A stretch of DNA of 64,000 bases from Antedon mediterranea (GCF_964355755.1 NC_092680.1:5001-69000), one strand, 5' to 3'; counted from the first letter of the stretch, positions 13,501 to 22,542 are shown. The notes: generated by a model not told the origin, from the letters alone. A program made the numbers and translations.

Positions 13501-16500
13501 CTTCTATCAGAAACGCTTGACCTTGCATTTAATTTATTTACCCAGTATTATAAATTGATAATATTAAAGGATCAATTCTTATAATTGACTCACTCTCTGT
13601 AACTCCTTTTCACACTCTCTTAGTAGCATTTCAGGAATGTGTATGTGGATATCGCTGGCATCCAATTTGAAACGATTTGTAGATCCATCTAAAATTGATT
13701 GCAACACATCACGCTCTGGTTTTTGTACATTGTAAAGTTCATTTACAGACTTCCACAGCTCACGAACCTATATGAAACAAACATCAATTTATTTAAAGAT
13801 GTATTGTCCCCCAAAAACATGAAAAATGAAGATAAGACTGAATACTGAATAGGGTTATTTTGTAATTAATTTATATGTGGTAACTACTGTATTATGTAAC
13901 ATTAAAATGGCATATTCAACAAAAAAAATTATTTTTCATGAAGGAAAATATATCTTTAAAAACATTTCACAAGGGGTAGTGTATGATTGAGAGATTGTCA
14001 ACACGCCTGCTGCAAGGGGTAGTGTATGATTGAGAGATTGTGAACATGGCTGCTGCAAGGGGTAGTGTATGATTGAGAGATTGTGAACATGCCTGCTGCA
14101 AGGGGTAGTAGTGTAGGCCAGTATGTAATTTCGTGTCATTTTTTTGTTAAAAGCAAAATTCCAGCTGATTTAGTGTCTTTAGGATGTAAAGTAATGAAAA
14201 AAATATGTTGCCATTTTTTTTAAAAAGCTTAAGGGTGTCAAATCCAAGATGGCCACCAATATGTAAAATATCCAATAAATGTACCATATTGGACAAAGTA
14301 ACACCCATTATGAATAATATTTTAAGTTCATATGGGTTCTCTGCTATATAAGAATTATTATAAACCTATATTCATTAGTATTCTGACATTTTGAATTTCA
14401 AAATGGCCGCCATTTTTAAAAAATGGATTAAATTTCTTATTAAAACATGTGCAAGTTATGACGTTGATTGAAATCACATAAAATGATAGGCCTATGACAA
14501 CAACATTGGTGATTAACACAAAATGGCGGCCATTTTGAATTTTAAAATGGCCGCAATTTTTTTTAAATGGGTTAAATTTCTTATTAAAACTTGTATAAGT
14601 TAAATAAAATTAGATTGAAATATACAAAATGATATGCTTATGACAACAACATGGTGATTAACACAAAATGTTGACCATCAGGAGGTCTACAGTACTGACA
14701 GTACACTTCTTCATATTAAAACATCTCATAAACTTCTTCAGTTAAATGACAACTAACTCTGCCAAAGTCCTTCAATGAAATATTTCTAATCTTGGATGCG
14801 ATACAGTAAGTTGACCTTCCTTCGTTCTCTACTGCTGTATCCATCAAACTTCCACAGACCTTGTTCAGAAACAAATTGGCAAAATAACTGAAATACCTCA
14901 TTTCACCGGCAAATAATCTCTATAGGAGTCTTCTTTTACTTTGATAAGTTTGTCACCTGTATTCACCGTCATATATATTTTTTGCCAATATTCGTCGTTT
15001 TCTTAGGATCCCATATAGACAGTTTGCCTTCTACAAGACTTTTACCAATGCCTCAAACATTTTCTGTCCAATTTCATCATGCCATGGCCAACAAACACCT
15101 TTGTGCGAATTGCAGCATTCTTCATTAATCGGGATATCATCTCTCTTTAAATGTAAACTAAATTTGCCAGCTCTGATGAAATCATTAATTTGTGTTATTC
15201 CAATGATACCACGCTCAATGACCCTGATCAATTGATGTAAATCCAGCAAGTCTCACACATACATGTCCTCTCATATACATACCATACTGTATATAGGGAT
15301 ATAGTTTAACCACATCATTTAGATTTCGTCGACTCTCTGTATTCAAGTTAATATCTTTATGATCAGCCTCTTTCAAACAAAATGATACTTAACTTAGAAT
15401 CTCTTTCTCCGTCTGCATTTGTAGAAGCAAATTTTTGTAGATTTTCAACTCAATTTCAATTGTACGCGGTCAAAGTAATTTCCGGGTTCACGATGAGTTC
15501 ACAGGTTCACCTTGCAACTACCTGGTTTCAGTAAAGTTGGTCGTTAGTGGCTATTAGCTATTTTAGTTTTTTGTTTATTTTCGGATTGAACCACGAGTGT
15601 GAAGGTACAGTAGTTAAAAAATAAAATCCCGATAGCCGAGTTTTATTGAGTAAGCTGGCAGGAATAACTGTAGGCTATCTGTGTCCCATTAGGGCCCATA
15701 TTGCAAGCCGTCTAAAACATCTTCCTTCTTGGGCCGAAACGGCCTACACTGTCGCGGAAGTTAGTTTCAAAAGATGTTTAAATTAAATAATGTATTATGA
15801 TGGTATTTATTTGAATAAACGCCTCCCCAATAAAACACTTTGAATAATAATCGCCTACACCCCCTCCCCCCACCTACCCAACTATCTAATAAACGCCCAT
15901 CCACATTAATTATACACACAATATTGTATATACTATTTATAATAGAATTCATTACACTGTTAACTATAATTTACCAAGCATTTGTTATAATTTTTTACCA
16001 CTTTTCATATCTATTAGAGGATTTTATTTGATTATAAATGTTACGATATTATTAAGACTAAAAAATCCCTCGAATAAGCAACTCCCTCAAATGAACTCTG
16101 CCTCCCCACATCCCTATAAAACAATAAACACTATACTTTAAAATGTTATTAATCATCTAAGACACTGTGAAACAGAGTAGGTTTAGTTTTTCGAATGTCA
16201 AGCATTTTCAATAATGGTAACCGACAGAAAACGTACAAGGAGAACGTCCTTCTAAAACCTTTTTACCCGGGTCATTATCCTTCCGAGAACCTTAGTTTAC
16301 ACTTCCTAGAGGGGAGCGAGCGAACTAGATGTCTAACCCTCTAGTTAGACGTAATTGTTGTTGAATATTTGATATAAATTGTTAATTTGTTCCATACTTT
16401 TGCAACTCCAACTTTGAACGATTATTTAATTTTATAGTCATAGTGGGGTATTATATATCTGTTATAGAGGACATTGACAACTTTAGCCTTATATTTACAA

Positions 16501-19500
16501 TTTACAATCCTGTGAGAAGTGACAATTTTAGAACATTGTGTACAAACAACAATTTATGCACACATATTTAAAAAAAATTATTTTAAAGAATTTAATTTTT
16601 AGTGGCGGCCATTTTGAAATCCAAGATGGCCGACAGATTATCGCTTTACATAGTTAGGATTGTATAATGGGTACAGTAATACCATCAAAACGGACTTGTT
16701 CCACATTTATAATTTGTATTATTGTTGATGATATTCTGATTTTTAATAGGGTTATTTGAATGTTGGCGGCCATCTTGAATTTGGTCCTTTAAATGTTTTA
16801 AATGTATTTTTTTTCATTCCTTATATTATCAAGATATGAAATAAAGTCAAAGTTTGCTTTTAACAAAAAATATACACGACATTCATATAAACGACATACC
16901 AGCCTATACTATAGTGTATAATTGAGAGATTGTCAACACGCCTGCTGCAAGGGGTAGTGTATGATTGAGAGATTGTCAACATGCCTGCTGCAAGGGGTAG
17001 TGTATGATTGAGAGATTGTCAACACGCCTGCTGCAAGGGGTAGTGTATGATTGAGAGATTGTCAACATGCCTGCTGCAAGGGGTAGTGTATAATTGAGAG
17101 ATTGTCAACACGCCTGCTGCAAGGGGTAGTGTATGATTGAGAGATTGTCAACATGCCTGCTGCAAGGGGTAGTGTATGATTGAGAGATTGTGAACATGCC
17201 TGCTGCAAGGGGTAGTGTATGATTAAGAGATTGTGAACACGCCTGCTGCAAGGGGTAGTGTATGATTGAGAGATTGTGAACATGCCTGCTGCAAGGGGTA
17301 GTGCATGATTGAGAGATTGTCAACACGCCTGCTGCAAGGGGTAGTGTATGATTGAGAGATTGTGAACATGCCTGCTGCAAGGGGTAGTGCATGATTGAGA
17401 GATTGTCAACACGCCTGCTGCAAGGGGTAGTGTATGATTGAGAGATTGTGAACATGCCTGCTGCAAGGGGTAGTACATGATTGAGAGATTGTCAACACGC
17501 CTGCTGCAAGGGGTAGAGTATGATTGAGAGATGGTGAACATGCCTGCTGCAAGGGGTAGCGCATGATTGAGAGATTGTCAACACGCCTGCTGCAAGGGGT
17601 AGAGCATGATTGAGAGATTGTCAACACGCCTGCTGCTAGGGGTAGTGCATGATTGAGAGATTGTGAACATGCCTGCTGCAAGAGGTAGTGCATGATTGAG
17701 ACATTGTCAACACGCCTGCTGCAAGGGGTAATGTATGATTGAGAGATTGTGAACATGCCTGCTGCAAGGGGTAGAGTATGATTGAGAGATTGTCAACACG
17801 CCTGCTGCAAGGAGTAGTGTATAATTGAGAGATGGTGAACATGCCTGGTGCAAGGCGTAGTGCATGATTGAGAGATTGTCAACACGCCTGCTGCAAGGGG
17901 TAGTGCATGATTGAGAGATTGTCAACACGCCTGCTGCAAGGGGTAATGTATGATTGAGAGATTGTGAACATGCCTGCTGCAAGGGGTAGAGTATGATTGA
18001 GAGATTGTCAACACGCCTGCTGCAAGGGGTAGTGTATGATTGAGAGATTGTGAACATGCCTGCTGCAAGGGGTAGTGTATAATTGAGAGATTGTGAACAT
18101 GCCTGCTGCAAGGGGTAGTGCAAGATTGAGAGATTGTCAACACGCCTGCTGCAAGGGGTAGTGTATGATTGAGAGATTGTGAACATGCCTGCTGCAAGGG
18201 GTAGTGCATGATTGAGAGATTTCCAACACGCCTGCTGCAAGTGGTAAAGAGAAAATAATATCTTGTTTTACATCACCTTTTGAACTTTCTTTGTTCTTCG
18301 TATTGCTTGAACTTCTGGTTCCCCTTCAAAACAATCCCCGGAATGGCGTCGCCTGATTGGAGGCGGACTTCCTCGTTCCTTGGCCAACTGATTCGCTTTA
18401 TCATACAGATCATGTAATTTTGTTTCCACTCCTCGAATAGATTTTGTTATTGTGCGGTGTTCTTTTGTAAGCTCTCTGAAATTAAATTTTTGTTGAAGTA
18501 GTGTTAACATTAATAATATTTTTAAGAACATAATAAAGTAAAATGTTAATAGTTTTGTTAATTTTTAATTGTGTAACATCAAAAATGCTTAATTGTAATT
18601 CACAAATAAAATACTGAATTTGCAAAATTATTTGTTTCTTAAATAACTTACGCAGCATAATCGAGCCACTGGTCCTGCATGGCTGTTGTTTCCTGTAATT
18701 GGTCCAAGAAACGTTTACGATGACGTATACCTGATGCACCAACCGTCTTAGCCATCACACCAGCCAGATGTATTGAAGAAGGAACCAAACGAGGGCGTTG
18801 CAATAAATCTCTACCTTTTAGCCCTAAAATATGACAATGGAAATTATATTTTAGTGTCATTAATACATTTATGTATTAAGGGATAGGAAATAAGATGTAA
18901 TCAATACAATAAATAGTTTTGCTTTCTCTATAGTGTCGTTAATACGATAGGATATAATCAATACAATAAATAGTTTTGCTTTCTCTATAGTGTCGTTAAT
19001 ACATTTACAGTATGTATTAAGGGATAGGATATAAGATGTAATCAATACAATAAATAGTTTTGCTTTCTCTATAGTGTCATTAATACATTTATGTATTAAG
19101 GGATAGGATATAAGATGTAATCAATACAATAAATAGTTTTGCTTTCTCTATAGTGTCATTAATACATTTATGTATTAAGGGATAGGATATAGGATATAAT
19201 CAATACAATAAATAGTTTTGCTTTCTCTATAGTGTCATTAATATATTTATGTATTAAGGGATAGGATATAGGATGTAATCAATACAATAAATAGTTTTGC
19301 TTTCTCTATAGTGTCATTAATACATTTATGTATTAAGGGATAGGATATAAGATGTAATCAATACAATAAATAGTTTTGCTTTCTCTATAGGGTCGTTAAT
19401 ATATTTATGTATTAAGGGATAGGAAATAGGATGTAATCAATACAATAAATAGTTTTGCTTTCTCTATAGTGTCATTAATACATTTATGTATTAAGGGATA

Positions 19501-22500
19501 GGATATAAGATGTAATCAATACAATAAATAGTTTTGCTTTCTCTATAGTGTCGTTAATACATTTATGTATTAAGGGATAGGATATAAGATGTAATCAATA
19601 CAATAAATAGTTTTGCTTTCTCTATAGTGTCGTTAATACATTTATGTATTAAGGGATAGGATATAAGATGTAATCAATACAATAAATAGTTTTGCTTTCT
19701 CTATAGTGTCATTAATACATTTATGTATTAAGGGATAGGATGTAATCAATACAATAAATAGTTTTGATTTCTCTATAGGGTCGTTAATATATTTATGTAT
19801 TAAGGGATAGGAAATAGGATGTAATCAATACAATAAATAGTTTTGCTTTCTCTATAGTGTCATTAATACATTTATGTATTAAGGGATAGGATATAAGATG
19901 TAATCAATACAATAAATAGTTTTGCTTTCTCTATAGTGTCATTAATACATTTATGTATTAAGGGATAGGATATAAGATGTAATCAATACAATAAATAGTT
20001 TTGCTTTCTCTATAGTGTCATTAATACATTTATGTATTAAGGGATAGGATATAAGATGTAATCAATACAATAAATAGTTTTGCTTTCTCTATAGTGTCAT
20101 TAATACATTTATGTATTAAGGGATAGGATATAGGATGTAATCAATACAGTAGAACCTCCATTTTACGTACGGTACGGGACCGAAAGGCGTACGTAAAACA
20201 AGGGATTCGTAAAATCAAGGTTGACCTTAAATTGACCCCAAATACGTAGAGATCGTAGGTAGCCGTATTTGCCTACTTCTGTACAGTATGCAGGTGGTCA
20301 CTAGCTAGGCCTTGCCTAGAATATTCAGGCTAGGCTAGCAGGCCTAGCAAGATGTGAGGCCTAACTAGACAAGTACAGTATATACAGGCTGTACGATGTT
20401 TAAATAAAGTGTAAAATATAATTGTTTTCTATCAATAAAAACAGTCGCTGCTTTAGGGGGAATGCACGTGCGTAGCTTGTCCCACAGACAACAACAGCAG
20501 AATAGACACAGCCATGATTGTGACTTTGTGTGCTTTGTTGTTGTTAAATTGCGCCCTCAATGTAAGAAAATGATGACGTCATCGGTTATTTTAAGCGTAC
20601 GTAAAATCGAGGGAACGTAAAATCAGGGTACGTAAAACACAGGTTCTACTGTACAATAAATAGTTTTGCTTTCTCTATAATTTAATTGGGGAGAGTTGAA
20701 TTTATGATTATGTGAATATGTTGCTAAAAACACAATATAAAATAACAGAGGCCTGCTTTTATCATGATTGTGTGTCTTTAACCCTATTACAAATACCTGA
20801 ATTATGAGAACTGCTTGTAGAGTACTTCACCACTAGACCCAACCACGGGACATTAACATCTCCCAGTGTAGTGTTGTTAGCTGCACTCCTGATCCATCTC
20901 TCCCAATTTTCTCCTGGTACTCAAACCCCTAAAGAAAGCCGAACCAACTTACCATGTGATGATCTAGCCACTGTAAGAAGGACGTGAGCTGACAGATGAA
21001 GGAGAAGGCTGTAAAACTTGTCACCAGATGGAGACATCAACAATGAGGGCGATATTCTTGGAAGGTAAGCCTCATGATCATCCTATTAAAAAAGTAAGTT
21101 AGTATCAGTTTGCAGTGAAAACCCTGAAAAGTGATTTATGGTATTTTCAGGTAGCTCATAGAAATATACCTTAAACTACTTTAAGCTTTGAAACTTGACT
21201 GCTGCATATTCTATGTTAACCTACTGTATCTTTTGCATATTGTGTGTGTCGATGACAATATTGAAAGAAACTCAATGTATAAAGCTCTATCTAAACTACC
21301 AATGACATCATATCACTACCATATTTGGGAGCTCTTTTTTTTGCCAAACTAATTTAATAGTGTAGACAGAGCTTTTTCAAGCTGCTTTCAGCCGAAGACT
21401 ATTGACCACATCAATTATTTTAAATATACTGTACCTTTGTTATTTCCGTGAGCCAATGTGTAACAGCTCTCCGGAAAAGCTGATCTTGTTTTTTGTCACA
21501 AATAGGATAGCACACTCTATGAAAATGAAAAACCAATTAAAAGACTTAAAAGGCTAATAAAATAACTACATACATTTGTATTATTGTGCTCTAGGGAATT
21601 TACATAGTTATATATTGACACTGGCAATTACCTGTACTTTTGGGTGTCAAGCAGATATGGTACATAATATAGCCACCGGTAGTGGCATTTGTTAGGGCCT
21701 ATACTGTAGGTTTCACTTTGATGCAAAAACTTTATCACATGCAGCCTGATTTACTGTATTAGTTATATAATTATAATTATATTAAGTATCATTTTTTCCA
21801 TACTTGAAACATACCTAAATCTTTCTTTAGCTAAGGCTGGGTTTAGACGAGTCAGCAGAAAATGCATAACAACTTCAAACGCTTTCTTGTTGGGCATTGC
21901 AAACATGTCTCTGTAATAAATACAAATACATAATTTGAGGTGGAGTTTTTAAAATATTCAGAACATGGTCTACGTGAGTAAGTGGCCGAGTGGTTAAGAT
22001 GGTGGAATGAATGCGGAGCCATAATATCGGTAAGGGTACAACATGGCTCACTTGCTTCATAGTTTTGGTGGTAGAACAAGTCTTCTCGGATAAGTACAGA
22101 AACCATAGGCCCTGTGTAGCACTTTAAAAAACCTAGTACATCTTCCAAAATGTGTATGGGGTTACCGCATGCTAGTTTACACACAGCTACTGTCATGGAC
22201 AGGGGAAGCCGTAGTTGGATGCACTGACAGGAAGTGACCCTTAAGGAAGAAGCATGTACATGATGCATTGAATAAAATACTGTTTTATCAGTCTGACTTT
22301 TATGCAGATACTATGCATATAATAATACTGTATGTCTATTAGTACTATCCAGTAGGCATACAGTAGGCCTACTCTTCTGTAAAGAACATAATTAGCTTAC
22401 TTTGTAAATGGAATAGAGTGTTTTGCTTCCATAGCCCCTGGCTCAAACCCCAAAAGAAGGATATTGTTAAAGAAAATATTTCTTTGACCTGTAGGGTCAA

Positions 22501-22542
22501 ACTTTCCATCAGCTTTCGTCCGGTTCATTTCATTTAAAATTT
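4357..22542 (-). CDS. HAUS6: HAUS augmin-like complex subunit 6 (18 coding exons recognised)
   Basis: HAUS6 is a subunit of augmin, the complex that recruits gamma-tubulin rings to existing spindle microtubules to nucleate branches. The spliced product is about 1200 residues; human HAUS6 is about 955. Matches to the family run in order: GFEPGAM in exon 1; FLLTRLNPALAKERFR in exon 2; LMSPSGDKFYSLLLHLSAHVL in exons 4, corresponding to the family's FLSPGGPKFIHLMYHFAR region; KVRELWKSVNE across exons 6-7; NTYEGGKLNLVTLIQL in exon 8; and TPFTTRDKLSRTPEN in exon 15. Exons 17-18 give a long acidic/serine-rich tail with many SP sites, as expected for the mitotically phosphorylated C-terminus that binds NEDD1. 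Reading phases agree at every junction except possibly around exon 16. The true start may be the ATG in exon 1 (MNRTKADGKF) or lie in an unseen upstream exon, because exon 1 has a good acceptor. Confidence 0.92.
4884..5966 (-). CDS. HAUS6: HAUS6 exon 17 (large C-terminal tail exon)
   Basis: Acceptor aattttgtag, donor gtaaat. 361 residues, acidic and serine-rich, predicted disordered. Repeated proline-directed sites occur (MDSPNV, ESPINF, DSPLLATPEG, DSPITES, DSPFDITK, KSPIHL). In vertebrate HAUS6 this region is phosphorylated in mitosis and recruits NEDD1 and gamma-tubulin complexes; the same role here is inferred from position and composition. Confidence 0.88.
6010..6243. repeat. 48-bp duplication flanking HAUS6 exon 16
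   Basis: About 48 bp (from ATAAATATT to AAAAATACAGG) occurs at roughly 6001-6050 and again at 6193-6242 in direct orientation, on either side of exon 16. The copies differ at a few bases. Confidence 0.8.
6072..6176 (-). CDS. HAUS6: HAUS6 exon 16 (boundaries uncertain)
   Basis: The open frame MISQETNNQPSTSAEMSKKA followed by VENIGDIT lies between exons 15 and 17. The drawn acceptor (aaatcaag before 6176) keeps phase but has a poor pyrimidine tract. The better-looking acceptor tacag before 6165 is out of phase unless a 17-nt micro-exon is used upstream. Donors at 6071 (gtagtc) and 6077 (gtgtct) both preserve phase. Confidence 0.5.
6346..6990. repeat. 55-bp minisatellite built on a HAUS6 splice donor
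   Basis: Twelve near-identical 55-bp units, starting at 6346, 6401, 6456 and so on to 6951. On the minus strand each unit contains GATGGTAAGTTGACATA, the last 4 bases of exon 15 plus its 5' splice site. The copy next to exon 15 is the genuine donor. The region is otherwise intronic. Confidence 0.95.
6995..7184 (-). CDS. HAUS6: HAUS6 exon 15
   Basis: Acceptor ttattgtgatag, donor gtaagt. It encodes IANAVAGTAEDGNTPLALDD, PLAALATTPFTTRDKLSRTP and ENTEK. TPFTTRDKLSRTPEN parallels the vertebrate NPF.TR.Q.PRTPEN motif. Its donor (GATG/gtaagttgac) is the seed of the adjacent 55-bp minisatellite. Reading through the donor gives a stop after 13 residues. Confidence 0.9.
7185..7577. other. HAUS6 intron 14
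   Basis: AT-rich intron with a short poly-T tract near 7332; nothing else recognised. Confidence 0.6.
7578..7856 (-). CDS. HAUS6: HAUS6 exon 14
   Basis: Acceptor tgcattacag, donor gtgtgt. 93 codons in phase 0: PKREHRNHHHPKTAIKAATT, VYMDSITTVVATQISDFNAS, ending AHLILAEQ. It joins exon 15 to give LILAEQIANAV, the conserved short helix (VEEVARAV in vertebrates). Confidence 0.85.
8055..8105 (+). mobile_element. tRNA-like SINE remnant
   Basis: GGTCCGAGTTCAAGTCTCGG followed by TTGGGGCGA resembles the T-arm and 3' end of a tRNA with a B-box-like GAGTTCAAGTC. No A box or cloverleaf precedes it. It sits in HAUS6 intron 13, so it is probably a SINE piece and not a tRNA gene. Confidence 0.45.
8158..8280. 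repeat. 60-bp tandem duplication
   Basis: TATATCACCGGGCGGTTT followed by (C/A)GAATTAATGTTC and a TA-rich tail is present twice, at about 8158 and 8217. Confidence 0.85.
8419..8659 (-). CDS. HAUS6: HAUS6 exon 13
   Basis: Acceptor gtttttag, donor gtttag. 80 codons of basic, disordered sequence: SKLPKPIKTVEGSGIEERKR, later QHMVTPKGSNRKSWHQTIGS, ending KKK. Rich in Lys/Arg, as expected in a microtubule-proximal linker. Confidence 0.8.
8721..8855. repeat. Telomere-like motif beside an 80-bp-spaced duplication
   Basis: CTAACCCTAACCCTAAC at 8724-8740 is followed by AATATGGCTCTTTTTACATT at 8741, and the latter recurs at 8821 with about 50 bp of similar sequence. In HAUS6 intron 12. Confidence 0.7.
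8893..9013 (-). CDS. HAUS6: HAUS6 exon 12
   Basis: Acceptor gttttgtag, donor gtttga (weak). It encodes DTPEATTLLRSVIDKEALKH, then AGLEQGTPVSTAKHLTTNI. Both junction phases agree. Confidence 0.78.
9030..9262. repeat. 21-bp TATATATGGTAATGCCTTC repeat
   Basis: About nine copies of a TA-rich unit carrying GGTAATGCCTTCTATA, in HAUS6 intron 11. A larger 70-90 bp segment with ATCACATTTATTACACTGC is also duplicated at its two ends (about 9057 and 9273). Confidence 0.88.
9688..9808 (-). CDS. HAUS6: HAUS6 exon 11
   Basis: Acceptor gatctttcag, donor gtaagc. It encodes FDNLTLLPSTPPVSFQPDTI, then LRDGTPKELARRLLQRSPDI. The LLP..PP.SF.P spacing matches family members just after the coiled coil. Confidence 0.85.
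9856..10075 (+). mobile_element. tRNA-derived SINE copy 1
   Basis: An RNA polymerase III A-box-like GACCGAGCGGTTAAGGC (9871-9887) resembles tRNA-Leu/Ser. It is followed by a body with TTTTGGTGGTGGAACAATTC and GTAGCACTTT. The same A box plus body recurs at 21970-22130, which identifies a SINE family. It is intronic and no complete cloverleaf can be drawn. Confidence 0.72.
10464..10593 (-). CDS. HAUS6: HAUS6 exon 10
   Basis: Acceptor gtatacag, donor gtatgt. It encodes a coiled-coil stretch SNLSVELLPELKKSIANLTE, then QIETLQEDSTLKQHPFLGSS and KNM. The HPFLG.S portion matches the family's PLSP/FLGLSP transition that ends the structured half. Confidence 0.83.
10779..10869 (-). CDS. HAUS6: HAUS6 exon 9
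   Basis: Acceptor taatttcag, donor gtagta. It encodes SLPDFGELSPTVIRQVHDHH, then THLVNTQAL. Phase 1 in and phase 2 out, both consistent with neighbours. Confidence 0.82.
10975..11342. repeat. 26-bp minisatellite
   Basis: About 14 tandem copies of CCTTCAAATATGTAGTGTGA followed by CACTAA, in HAUS6 intron 8. Confidence 0.95.
11378..11590. repeat. 43-bp minisatellite (intron 8)
   Basis: About five copies of a unit with AAAATCACTTTGTATTTTGG and GTTTGTTTGTAATAATTAGG. Unrelated in sequence to the other 43-bp array at 16.9 kb. Confidence 0.93.
11682..11838. repeat. 31-bp minisatellite
   Basis: Five copies of AAAATCACAGGTGAGGTTTT followed by GTCACTAGCTC, 60 bp from HAUS6 exon 8. Confidence 0.95.
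11895..11997 (-). CDS. HAUS6: HAUS6 exon 8
   Basis: Acceptor ggttttcag, donor gtcatt (non-consensus but GT). It encodes RNLSNTYEGGKLNLVTLIQL, then WNLSLHLYVEQLNQ. N.YE.GKLNL.T.IQL.N is a direct family match. Confidence 0.9.
12165..13457. repeat. 60-bp minisatellite with open frames on both strands
   Basis: About 22 copies of a unit with CAGACAACAACAGCGGTTGA and GGGTTACCCTCTACCCTCAG. The period is mostly 60 bp, with 54-bp units where GAGGTG is missing. Both are multiples of three, so long open frames appear on both strands. It lies inside HAUS6 intron 7 and is not counted as coding. Confidence 0.95.
13594..13767 (-). CDS. HAUS6: HAUS6 exon 7
   Basis: Acceptor catatag, donor gtgagt. 58 codons in phase 0: VRELWKSVNELYNVQKPERD, then SILDGSTNRFKLDASDIHIH and IPEMLLRECEKELQR. 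The pattern VR.LW.SVNE....E++V...L and NIP..LL..+EK is conserved in HAUS6. Confidence 0.93.
13966..14105. repeat. 43-bp minisatellite, left portion
   Basis: About three copies of a unit with GTAGTGTATGATTGAGAGAT and TGCCTGCTGCAAGGG, identical in type to the array at 16912-18245. The 14110-16911 transposon separates the two portions. Confidence 0.95.
14110..16911. mobile_element. 2.8-kb DNA transposon inserted in the 43-bp minisatellite
   Basis: Diverged terminal inverted repeats: AGTGTAGGCCAGTATGT at the left and the reverse complement of AGTATAGGCTGGTATGT at the right, followed by shared TTTTTTGTTAAAAGCAAA. Both outer edges are 43-bp minisatellite, and TAGT (14106-14109 and 16912-16915) is duplicated. 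The interior has several copies of AAAATGGCGGCCATTTT-like palindromes. Two short minus-strand open frames, at 15031-15249 (72 residues, ending EIGQKMFEALVKVL) and 14716-14901 (61 residues), may be decayed coding sequence; I recognise no transposase. Superfamily is undetermined. Confidence 0.8.
16912..18245. repeat. 43-bp minisatellite, right portion
   Basis: About 31 copies of the same 43-bp unit as 13966-14105. Two subtypes alternate: GTCAACACGCC and GTGAACATGCC. It ends about 30 bp from the donor of HAUS6 exon 6. Many open frames on the minus strand are repeat artefacts. Confidence 0.96.
18277..18475 (-). CDS. HAUS6: HAUS6 exon 6
   Basis: Acceptor tttaatttcag, donor gtgatg. It encodes a predicted coiled coil (ELTKEHRTITKSIRGVETKL, HDLYDKANQLAKERG), a proline/arginine-rich insert (SPPPIRRRHS), and VQAIRRTKKVQK. 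Joined to exon 7 it recreates KVRELWKSVNE. The 43-bp minisatellite ends about 30 bp beyond its donor. Confidence 0.9.
18652..18823 (-). CDS. HAUS6: HAUS6 exon 5
   Basis: Acceptor catattttag, donor gtaagt. It encodes LKGRDLLQRPRLVPSSIHLA, then a basic helical stretch with RHRKRFLDQLQETTAMQDQ ending WLDYAA. It likely starts the coiled-coil region of the N-terminal half. Confidence 0.9.
18840..20146. repeat. 79-bp minisatellite
   Basis: About 16 copies of a unit containing AATACATTTATGTATTAAGG, GATGTAATCAATACAATAAA and TAGTTTTGCTTTCTCTATAG. It is interrupted by the MITE at 20147-20651, with the rest of the last unit at 20652-20685. HAUS6 intron 4. Confidence 0.95.
20147..20651. mobile_element. 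505-bp pogo/Tigger-like MITE
   Basis: The ends are CAGTAGAACCTCC and the reverse complement GGTTCTACTG, followed inward by repeated (C)GTACGTAAAA motifs in inverted order. TA flanks each end (20145-20146 and 20652-20653). Intact 79-bp units read CAATACAATAAATAG across the same point with a single TA, so the empty site is known. The TIR and TA duplication fit Tc1/mariner, pogo/Tigger branch (inference). No transposase. Confidence 0.88.
20953..21082 (-). CDS. HAUS6: HAUS6 exon 4
   Basis: Acceptor ttttaatag, donor gtaagt. It encodes DDHEAYLPRISPSLLMSPSG followed by DKFYSLLLHLSAHVLLTVAR. The SPSGDKFYSLLLHLS segment corresponds to the most conserved HAUS6 signature, LSPGGPKFI.LMYHFA. Confidence 0.92.
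21435..21516 (-). CDS. HAUS6: HAUS6 exon 3
   Basis: Acceptor ttcatag, donor gtacag. It encodes VCYPICDKKQDQLFRRAV then THWLTEITK, corresponding to the family stretch CWPP.D.K.D.EFR..C.EW...I. 27 complete codons. Confidence 0.86.
21815..21910 (-). CDS. HAUS6: HAUS6 exon 2
   Basis: Acceptor ttattacag, donor gtatgt. It encodes DMFAMPNKKAFEVVMHFLL followed by TRLNPALAKERF, matching the family pattern of a hydrophobic helix, then FLF..LD..LTKE.F. Phase agrees with exons 1 and 3. Confidence 0.88.
21970..22130 (+). mobile_element. tRNA-derived SINE copy 2
   Basis: A-box GTGGCCGAGTGGTTAAGA at 21982-21999, then a body with TTTTGGTGGTAGAACAAGTC, TTCTCGGATAAG and GTAGCACTTT shared with the copy at 9856. 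The B box is not clear. In HAUS6 intron 1, opposite to the gene. Confidence 0.75.
22401..22542 (-). CDS. HAUS6: HAUS6 exon 1 (first recognised)
   Basis: Acceptor tttctccag before 22542 and donor gtaagc after 22401. It encodes ILNEMNRTKADGKFDPTGQ, then NIFFNNILLLGFEPGAM. LGFEPG matches the start of the conserved HAUS6 N-terminal domain. It enters with two bases of a split codon and leaves with two. The internal ATG could be the initiator; otherwise an upstream exon is missing from this list. Confidence 0.82.

Noticed and set aside
16920-18240. Several minus-strand frames with SQSYTTPCSRRVDNLSI repeats
   Set aside because: Products of the 43-bp minisatellite; they overlap in multiple frames and match no protein.
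21970-22050. Functional tRNA-Leu/Ser gene
   Set aside because: A good A box, but no clear B box and no pairing acceptor stem; the shared body with 9856 shows it is a SINE.
21852-22268. 138-residue minus-strand frame
   Set aside because: It overlaps HAUS6 exon 2 in another frame and runs through a SINE; shadow frame.
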